Below are positions 5,704 through 9,830 of a stretch of DNA of 9,830 nucleotides, piece by piece. Position 1 is the first letter of the stretch. The number at the start of each line of letters is the position of its first letter. The stretch spans positions 1 to 9,830 of the forward strand of contig JAOUFX010000057.1 in NCBI GenBank assembly GCA_029857975.1, in the 5' to 3' direction. This stretch comes from Deltaproteobacteria bacterium. Its GTDB lineage: Bacteria > Desulfobacterota > SM23-61. The notes under the pieces were generated by a model. The model saw nothing but the letters and a program-made list of their open reading frames with translations. It had not been told where the DNA came from and did not search any database. The position numbers were made by a program, and so were the translations under genes.

Positions 5704-6411
5704 TTATGATTGGGGTGGCAACCAGAAAGGCCCCGTCTTTCCAATCGCCCGAAGTGTTATCGGCCTTTCCTTGCGGTACTCCTCCATGCGAGAAAAAAAA
5801 TCCAGATCGAGGCGCCGGCGAAATAGTTCTCCCGAAAATATCTTTACCAAATCATTCAGCGAAATAATCCCCTCTTCATTCCGGATATCGAACTGGGCCC
5901 ATTTCCGAATGTGTTCTTCCGACCGGAAGAAATTCATTGTGCTTCAGGAATAAGGAAGGTTTTCGTACCATTTCCACATGGGAACAGCCACATATCCCAT
6001 CACCCCTTCAGGCTCGATGCGGAGGAGAATACCATCCTTTATATCCACCCGGATCGGCAACCCACAATCTAAACACGGCGTATCGATCCGAACGGTCTTC
6101 CCTGGAAAAAGCCAGCAAACTGCCAGCGACTCAAACGCTCACTGGCCAAACCACTTCTGTTGACCATCAATCGTCAGCCGATACTGAGTAGGAAGGTTAT
6201 TGAAGGGGGCAAAGGAGACGATATAATCAGACCCCGGAAATACCCAGGCGGGCATCCTCCCGCTAAGGAGCTCATGGAGAGTCTTGCGACCCTCTTCCGG
6301 AATAACTCCTAGCTCGGCAGCGATCTCCGTATAGTGCGGCGCCTGCCCCGTATCCATCATCCGCCGTAAAATGAAATGAAAGGTTCGATCAAGAATAGTG
6401 GGTTCATTCAT
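5704..6411 (-). CDS. MerB-like organomercurial lyase family selenoprotein with two in-frame UGA (Sec) codons
   Basis: One continuous 235-residue frame from ATG (6411-6409) to TAA (5706-5704), interrupted only by two TGA codons: residue 91 (6139-6141) and residue 156 (5944-5946). Residues 6-50 resemble the N-terminal winged-helix part of MerB. Then come 'NNLPTQYRLTIDGQQKWFGQ', U91, 'AFESLAVCWLFPG', 'DTPCLDCGLPI', 'RIEPEGVMGYVAVPMWKWYE', 'NLPYS', U156, 'STMNFFRSEEHIRKW' and 'EEGIISLNDLVKIFSGELF'. Against classical MerB, WCALD aligns with Q-U-AFE (Cys96 to U91, Asp99 to Glu94), HCAATG with PCLDCG, and SFCCHVHFFAS with YS-U-STMNFFRS (Cys159 to U156). Spacing is 65 residues versus 63. MerB cleaves C-Hg bonds with exactly these residues. 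Each TGA has a SECIS-like hairpin at the right distance. AAAGGAGG (6418-6425) lies 6 nt before the ATG. The selenocysteine reading is inference from these coincidences; a decayed gene would not place its stops only there. The true substrate is unproven. Confidence 0.88.
5914..5931 (-). promoter_or_regulatory. SECIS-like hairpin for UGA 2 (residue 156)
   Basis: In the mRNA sense the sequence is TTCTTCC-GGTC-GGAAGAA: a perfect 7-bp stem capped by a GGUC tetraloop. It begins 13 nt after UGA 5944-5946, with the loop 19-22 nt after it. From memory of the E. coli fdhF SECIS, the apical GGUC loop and its distance from UGA are nearly the same; the loop guanines and uracil are what SelB recognises. 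Confidence 0.85.
6111..6127 (-). promoter_or_regulatory. SECIS-like hairpin for UGA 1 (residue 91)
   Basis: In the mRNA sense GCTGGCA-GTT-TGCTGGC forms a 7-bp stem with two G-U pairs and a GUU loop whose first base is G. The loop lies 19-21 nt after UGA 6139-6141, the spacing known for E. coli fdhF. Weaker than the second hairpin, because of the G-U pairs and the minimal loop, but correctly placed. Confidence 0.65.
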
Positions 6412-6417
6412 GAAAAG

Positions 6418-6425
6418 CCTCCTTT
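6418..6425 (-). promoter_or_regulatory. Ribosome binding site of the MerB-like gene
   Basis: AAAGGAGG in the - strand sense, 6 nt before ATG 6411. It fixes the start codon and shows that the frame is actively translated from this point. Confidence 0.8.
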
Positions 6426-6441
6426 CTTCCCTCGCTTTGGT

Positions 6442-6618
6442 CTATAAAATTAAACCTTGAGGTCGTACCGGACACCTCTTATTTCTACCCATCTTCCCCA
6501 GAAGATCCAGCAAAATCTCAAAATCCTCCGGTGCGGCGAAGTAAAACTCGCGATTGTTGCACCGAGCAACCACACGCATCGTCGCCCCAGGGGAATAGAT
6601 ACATGCCAAACGGGGCAT
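6442..6618 (-). CDS. Hypothetical small protein upstream of the MerB-like gene
   Basis: A 58-residue frame from ATG 6618 to TAG 6442-6444. It begins 'MPRLACIYSPGATMRVVARC' and continues with NNREFYF, then 'PEDFEILLDLLGKMG' (a likely amphipathic helix) and a basic 'RNKRCPVRPQGLIL' tail. It ends 30 nt before the MerB-like ATG on the same strand, so the two could share a transcript. A purine-rich run with GGGAGG lies just before ATG 6618, though very close to it; a second ATG at 6579 would give 45 residues. I recognise no family. It could be a small accessory protein, the 3' relic of a larger gene, or a chance frame; the protein-like composition makes chance less attractive. There are three cysteines (residues 6, 20 and 49) but no CxxC pair. 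Confidence 0.35.
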   Translation of the reverse strand: MPRLACIYSPGATMRVVARCNNREFYFAAPEDFEILLDLLGKMGRNKRCPVRPQGLIL

Positions 6619-6831
6619 GGCCTCCCAACCCCCTACCCCTAATAAGAATGGCTAATCACATCTAATAAAAACAGGGTCTTCTGTCATCAAAAATGCCCGG
6701 TACTTCGGCGCACTTATGCCAGACCCCATTCCCACAATGTCTCTTGTCAATACTTATTTACTTATGCCTGACCCCCTTCGTCAAATCTTTAGCCCCAGCC
6801 AAAGTTTATCCGAGGGAGGAAAAAGCATTGT
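6619..6831. other. Intergenic gap at the composition boundary
   Basis: No gene supported. The stretch lies between the possible small gene and the 3' end of the FGGY kinase gene. It contains a direct repeat of a TGACCCC-type motif (6713-6775) and marks the change from moderate GC on the left to high GC on the right. I see no clear terminator for the kinase operon. Confidence 0.5.
6713..6775. repeat. Direct repeat CTTATGCC(A/T)GACCCC
   Basis: CTTATGCCAGACCCC (6713-6727) recurs as CTTATGCCTGACCCC (6761-6775), 14 of 15 bases identical and 48 nt apart. The same TGACCCC core appears at 3266-3272. This resembles intergenic repeat debris found near REP-associated transposases in deltaproteobacterial genomes, but no transposase gene is in the window. 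Confidence 0.55.
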
Positions 6832-8316
6832 TCATCCGGACTGCCCCCTGCTCAGGGACTCATAGAGAAGACGCATGCGCGCGCGAAGGCCCCGGTAGAG
6901 CTCCACGCTGCGCGGATTAGGCTCCAGGCGCCTCCTCACCGGCGGGCACACGGACCGGAAAGCTGCGGAATGATCGGGATAAACGCCAAGACTGACACAT
7001 GCGCTCATCAGTGCTCCGAGGGTGGTCGCCTCGCTGTTCTCGAAGCAGTTGACCGGACGGCCAAAGCAATCGGCCTGTATCTGGTTGAAAAGATCGAACC
7101 GGGTCAGCCCCCCGGCGACTCCGATCTCTCTGATTCCGCCTACGAGCGAATCGATGGCCTCCAGGCCCTCGCTCATCTCGATCGCGACCCCCTCGAGGAT
7201 CGAGCGCGCGATATCGCCGCGGGTGCTCTCGAGGCTCACCCCGAAGAACACCCCCCGAGAGCGGGGGTTCCAGTACGGGGAAGCCGATCCCTTGAAATGC
7301 GGGAGCGTCAGGACCCCCCGCGCCCCAATCGGAGAGGCCTCGACCCCTGCGTTCATCTCCTCCACTGTGGAATCCCGGAAAAGCTGCTCCTTCGCCCACG
7401 AGTAGGCAGCCCCGCTGACGAGCACGCCAGCCTCCACTATCCACGTGCCCGGCACAGCCCCGCAGCTGCAGAGCGTGCGCATCCAGGGATCGAATGCCGG
7501 CCGGTCCGCGTACGCGACCAGGAAGGACCCGGTGCCAGTATTCGCGGCGGCCGACCCCGGCGAGAGCACGTTCAGGGCGAGGGCCGCGCTCTGCTGATCC
7601 CCGCCGGAAATGATGACCGGAACCCCGGAGGGCAGGCGGCAGGCGGCGGCCGCCCCGACATCGAGCCCTCCCCCAACGCTTCCCGGCGCCACGATGCGCG
7701 GCAGCAAGTCCTCGGTCACCCCCACCGCGGCGACTAAGTCCGCGTCCCAGCGCAGGGAGGCAACATCCATGAGCATCGTGCGGCACGCCTGGGTCGCGTC
7801 GGTCACGTACTGCTCGGTTAGGAGCCACACGATCCAGTCCTGGACGCCGATCAGTTTGGCGGACCGGGAGAAGATCTCGGGCCGGTTCTTCCGCAGCCAG
7901 AGCATCTTCGGCGCCGAGAAGTAGGGGTCGGCGCGGAGGCCGGTCCGCTGATATATCCCCTCGACCGTGAAGGAAGAGGCGAGTGCGGCGCTCTCCCCGA
8001 CGCTGCGCTTGTCGTGCCACATGATGGCGCGGCACAGCGGCTGCCCGTCCCTGCCCACGGGGATCACAGAGGCGCGCTGCGAAGCAACAGACAGCGCAAG
8101 GACGCCGCACTCCGCCGAGCGCGCGTATCCGGCCGCCTCGGCGAGGGTCTCGAAAAGGGCGGTCCGCCATGTCAGCGCGTCCTGCTCCACCGCGTCCCCC
8201 TCGAGGAACAGCGGGGAGCATGCGCGCGACGAGGAGTATCGCATCGTTCCGTCAAGGCCCACGACGCTCGAGCGCAGGCTCGAGGTGCCGACGTCGATCA
8301 CGATGATGCTGTTCAA
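6832..8316 (-). CDS. FGGY-family carbohydrate kinase
   Basis: Predicted 494-residue ATP-dependent sugar or polyol kinase, full length for the FGGY family (xylulokinase, gluconokinase, LsrK and relatives). N-terminal phosphate-binding segment 'VIDVGTSSLRSSVVGLDG' (residues 6-23); substrate-domain 'MWHDKRS' (99-105); catalytic base Asp240 in 'IISGGDQQSAALALN'; 'NTGTGSFLV' (259-267); the adenosine region 'GVAGGLTRFDLFNQIQADCF' (399-418) then GRPV; and 'EATTLGALMSA' (429-439). The open frame runs up to 8547, but those codons overlap the aldolase gene and are not kinase-like. I take TTG 8316, directly before the first beta strand and 13 nt after the aldolase stop, with GTAGGA upstream at 8333-8328. 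Third and last visible gene of the operon. It probably phosphorylates a ketose later cleaved by the neighbouring aldolase; the substrate is unknown. Confidence 0.9.
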   Translation of the reverse strand: MNSIIVIDVGTSSLRSSVVGLDGTMRYSSSRACSPLFLEGDAVEQDALTWRTALFETLAEAAGYARSAECGVLALSVASQRASVIPVGRDGQPLCRAIMWHDKRSVGESAALASSFTVEGIYQRTGLRADPYFSAPKMLWLRKNRPEIFSRSAKLIGVQDWIVWLLTEQYVTDATQACRTMLMDVASLRWDADLVAAVGVTEDLLPRIVAPGSVGGGLDVGAAAACRLPSGVPVIISGGDQQSAALALNVLSPGSAAANTGTGSFLVAYADRPAFDPWMRTLCSCGAVPGTWIVEAGVLVSGAAYSWAKEQLFRDSTVEEMNAGVEASPIGARGVLTLPHFKGSASPYWNPRSRGVFFGVSLESTRGDIARSILEGVAIEMSEGLEAIDSLVGGIREIGVAGGLTRFDLFNQIQADCFGRPVNCFENSEATTLGALMSACVSLGVYPDHSAAFRSVCPPVRRRLEPNPRSVELYRGLRARMRLLYESLSRGQSG

Positions 8317-8329
8317 GGCAGCCGTTTTC

Positions 8330-9160
8330 CTACCCCTTGAAGATCCCGATGTATTTCCGCGCCACCCGCGTGACGAGGTCAACCGCTTCGAGGGAAAGCT
8401 TCGAGTAATGGAAGTCCTTCCCGGAGGCGAGCATGGCGCGGAACCGATCGACGACGAGCGTCGATATTTCCGTGTTGACGTTGATCTTGCAGATGCCGTT
8501 TTGGATGCATTCGCGCAGGACGTCCTCCGGCGTGCCCGACCCGCCATGCAGGACGAGCGGTACGGACACCAGGCGCCGGATCGCCTTCAGGGTGCCGACG
8601 TCGATCTTCGGCTCGCCCTTGTACAGGCCGTGCACGGTCCCGATGGAGACTGCGAGGGCATCGACCCCGCTGGCCTCCACAAGCTCGCGCGCCTGCGCCG
8701 GATCCGTGTAGATCTGCTCCGCGGCTTCCTCGTTGGAGCGGTCTCCCAGGGCGATCGCCCCGAGCTCCGCCTCCACCGACACCCCCGCCGCGTGCGCGAA
8801 GCGCACGACGTCCCTGCTCGCGGCTACGTTCTGCGCGAACGGCAGCGATGAGCCGTCGAACATAACCGAGGTGAAGCCGGCCCTGATCGCCTGCACGATG
8901 TGGTCGACCGACTTGCAGTGGTCGAGGTGCAAGGCGATCGGCGTGGAGACCTCGCGCGAGAGCCTCTCCGCGACGAGGGCGACCGACTCGAAGTCCATGT
9001 TCTCCAGGTAGCGCTCGCCGAAGGCCACGATGACCGGGACCTTCTCCTCCTGCGCCGCCTTCACGACCCCGAAGATGGTCTCGTAGTTGTACACATTGAA
9101 GGCGCCGACCGCGTACGCGCCCTTCTGCGCCTCGTCGAGAAGCTCTCTCATGGGACGCAT
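8330..9160 (-). CDS. Class II ketose-bisphosphate aldolase (GatY/KbaY/Fba type)
   Basis: Predicted 276-residue zinc aldolase that cleaves a ketose (bis)phosphate into dihydroxyacetone phosphate and an aldehyde. Motifs in order: 'GAFNVYNYETI' near residue 20; 'IALHLDHCKS' with catalytic Asp80 and zinc ligand His81; 'SVMFDGSSLP'; 'VEAELGAI'; 'IGTVHGLYKGEP' with zinc ligand His177; 'LVLHGGSGTP' with zinc ligand His205; and 'KINVNTE' for phosphate binding. The length fits the tagatose/fructose-bisphosphate group. ATG 9160 overlaps the upstream stop as TGATG; GTG 9163 is an alternative start giving one more residue. A GGGGG-containing site lies at about 9171-9175. Cotranscribed between a dehydrogenase and an FGGY kinase, which points to a dedicated sugar catabolic route rather than central glycolysis. 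Confidence 0.92.
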   Translation of the reverse strand: MRPMRELLDEAQKGAYAVGAFNVYNYETIFGVVKAAQEEKVPVIVAFGERYLENMDFESVALVAERLSREVSTPIALHLDHCKSVDHIVQAIRAGFTSVMFDGSSLPFAQNVAASRDVVRFAHAAGVSVEAELGAIALGDRSNEEAAEQIYTDPAQARELVEASGVDALAVSIGTVHGLYKGEPKIDVGTLKAIRRLVSVPLVLHGGSGTPEDVLRECIQNGICKINVNTEISTLVVDRFRAMLASGKDFHYSKLSLEAVDLVTRVARKYIGIFKG

Positions 9161-9830
9161 CACGGCTTAACCCCCTTCAGCCACGCAGCGAACGAGGGAT
9201 CGGAAAGCACCCCGGGGTTCTTGATGAACCTGGGCTTGTCCCCGTCGAAGAACTTCTTGATGTCCTCCATCAGCAGTCCGGGCGAGCCGGAGAGAGCCTC
9301 CTTGGTCGTGCCGGCGATGTGGGTGGTGAGGGTTACGTTGTCCAGGTCGAGGAACTCGTTGCCCTGCTCAAGGGGCTCGTTCTCGAACACGTCGAGGGCC
9401 GCTCCCGCGATCTTGCGGCCGCGAAGCGCGGCAAGCAGTGCCTTCTGGTCGATGAGCCCTGCGCGCGCCGTGTTGATGATGTAGGCCGTCGGCTTCATGA
9501 GCCCCAGCTCCCGCGCTCCCACCATGCCCTTGTTCTCCGCGCCCAGCCGGGCATGAAGCGTGATGAAATCGGCGTTCTGAAAAAGCGCGTCCTTTTCCAC
9601 CAGGCGCACGCCGCACTCGGACTCCACGGACTTGTCAACGAACGGGTCGTGGACGAGGATCTCGACGTTGAAGCCGGAGAGCTTCCTTGCGACCAGCCGC
9701 CCGATATAGCCGAAGCCGACGATGCCGACCTTCTTCTCCTTCAGCTGAGGAACCCATTCTGAGTTGGAGAACTCCTTGCGCCACTTTCCGTTCTTGATCG
9801 CGAGGTGGGCCCGCGCGATGTTCCTGCTCT
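9160..9830 (-). CDS. D-2-hydroxyacid dehydrogenase (phosphoglycerate dehydrogenase-like), 5' end outside window
   Basis: C-terminal 222 residues of an NAD-dependent D-2-hydroxyacid dehydrogenase; the frame is open to the right edge, so the true start lies outside. Visible: 'KVGIVGFGYIGRLVARKLSG', the Rossmann dinucleotide motif GxGxxG; 'VHDPF', an acidic residue after the second strand that favours NAD; 'FITLHARL'; 'IINTARAGLID' with the substrate-binding/catalytic Arg; 'ALDVFENEPL' with the catalytic Glu; and 'TTHIAGTTKEA' with the catalytic His. The codons right of 9627 continue the same protein, so no start at 9627 should be used. Its TGA overlaps the aldolase ATG. It would reduce a 2-keto acid or oxidise a 2-hydroxy acid; similarity to SerA is at family level, and the operon suggests sugar-acid metabolism instead of serine synthesis. 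Confidence 0.92.
   Translation of the reverse strand, partial: SRNIARAHLAIKNGKWRKEFSNSEWVPQLKEKKVGIVGFGYIGRLVARKLSGFNVEILVHDPFVDKSVESECGVRLVEKDALFQNADFITLHARLGAENKGMVGARELGLMKPTAYIINTARAGLIDQKALLAALRGRKIAGAALDVFENEPLEQGNEFLDLDNVTLTTHIAGTTKEALSGSPGLLMEDIKKFFDGDKPRFIKNPGVLSDPSFAAWLKGVKP

Noticed and set aside
5704..5937. Independent 77-residue protein starting at ATG 5937
   Set aside because: This is the C-terminal part of the MerB-like frame. It has no ribosome binding site, and its first residues (MNFFRSEE) align inside MerB after Cys159.
5944..6411. MerB-like locus as an ordinary pseudogene or as two separate small genes
   Set aside because: The only interruptions are TGA codons, both at catalytic Cys positions, each followed by a SECIS-like hairpin; the frame has a strong ribosome binding site and ends in TAA. 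Decay would not be expected to give this pattern.
6832..6834. Kinase TGA stop as another selenocysteine codon
   Set aside because: It lies at the normal C-terminal end of the family, and downstream codons show no conserved sequence or SECIS-like hairpin.
6970..7737. 255-residue + strand open frame
   Set aside because: Antisense of the FGGY kinase in GC-rich sequence; no ribosome binding site or recognisable domain.
6917..8221. 434-residue - strand open frame overlapping the kinase
   Set aside because: Out-of-frame shadow of the FGGY kinase in GC-rich DNA; Arg/Gly-rich with no domain, while the kinase frame carries all expected motifs.
8317..8547. N-terminal extension of the kinase frame to 8547
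   Set aside because: It overlaps the aldolase gene out of frame and is Arg/Ser-rich; kinase similarity begins right after TTG 8316.
7967..8851. 294-residue + strand open frame
   Set aside because: Antisense shadow of the GC-rich kinase and aldolase genes; it crosses the boundary between them, is low-complexity and Arg-rich, and resembles no family.

Overview
The window looks like accessory chromosome from an anaerobic bacterium, probably Desulfobacterota/Deltaproteobacteria-like. This is inferred from a tungsten/molybdenum-type aldehyde:ferredoxin oxidoreductase, a gene that appears to use selenocysteine, tandem toxin-antitoxin pairs, and intergenic GTCCCC/TGACCCC repeat debris of a kind I associate with that group. 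No rRNA, tRNA or CRISPR array was seen.

Layout. 1-298 is AT-rich and non-coding, ending in a promoter for a small lipoprotein of the LEA14/WHy type (299-751). Two PIN-domain toxin-antitoxin pairs follow on the + strand: a Phd/YefM-type antitoxin with a VapC-like toxin (977-1686, 4-nt overlap) and an AbrB/MazE-type antitoxin with a PIN_3-type toxin (2039-2756, 26-nt overlap). A short TPR remnant (2731-3123) and a gene-poor stretch lead to a stand-alone aldehyde:ferredoxin oxidoreductase (3494-5386), closed by a strong intrinsic terminator.

The main discovery is on the - strand at 5704-6411. Standard gene calling sees two unrelated short ORFs (5704-5937 and 6139-6411) with a gap between them. 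Read straight through two in-frame TGA codons, the frame gives one 235-residue organomercurial lyase (MerB/alkylmercury lyase) family protein. The two TGA codons (6139-6141 and 5944-5946) fall exactly where MerB has its two catalytic cysteines, Cys96 and Cys159. Each TGA is followed, at the distance expected for a bacterial SECIS, by a hairpin: GCTGGCA-GTT-TGCTGGC after the first and a perfect TTCTTCC-GGTC-GGAAGAA after the second. The most economical reading is a MerB-like protein with two selenocysteines in its active site. A possible 58-residue gene (6442-6618) lies just upstream on the same strand.

From 6832 to the right edge, base composition becomes visibly much richer in GC. The strand carries a compact operon running right to left: a D-2-hydroxyacid dehydrogenase (cut by the window edge), a class II ketose-bisphosphate aldolase and an FGGY-family carbohydrate kinase. 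Together these suggest catabolism of an unidentified sugar or polyol: kinase phosphorylation, aldol cleavage to dihydroxyacetone phosphate plus an aldehyde, and an oxidoreductase step. The composition break near 6800 suggests horizontal acquisition of this part or a contig joint.
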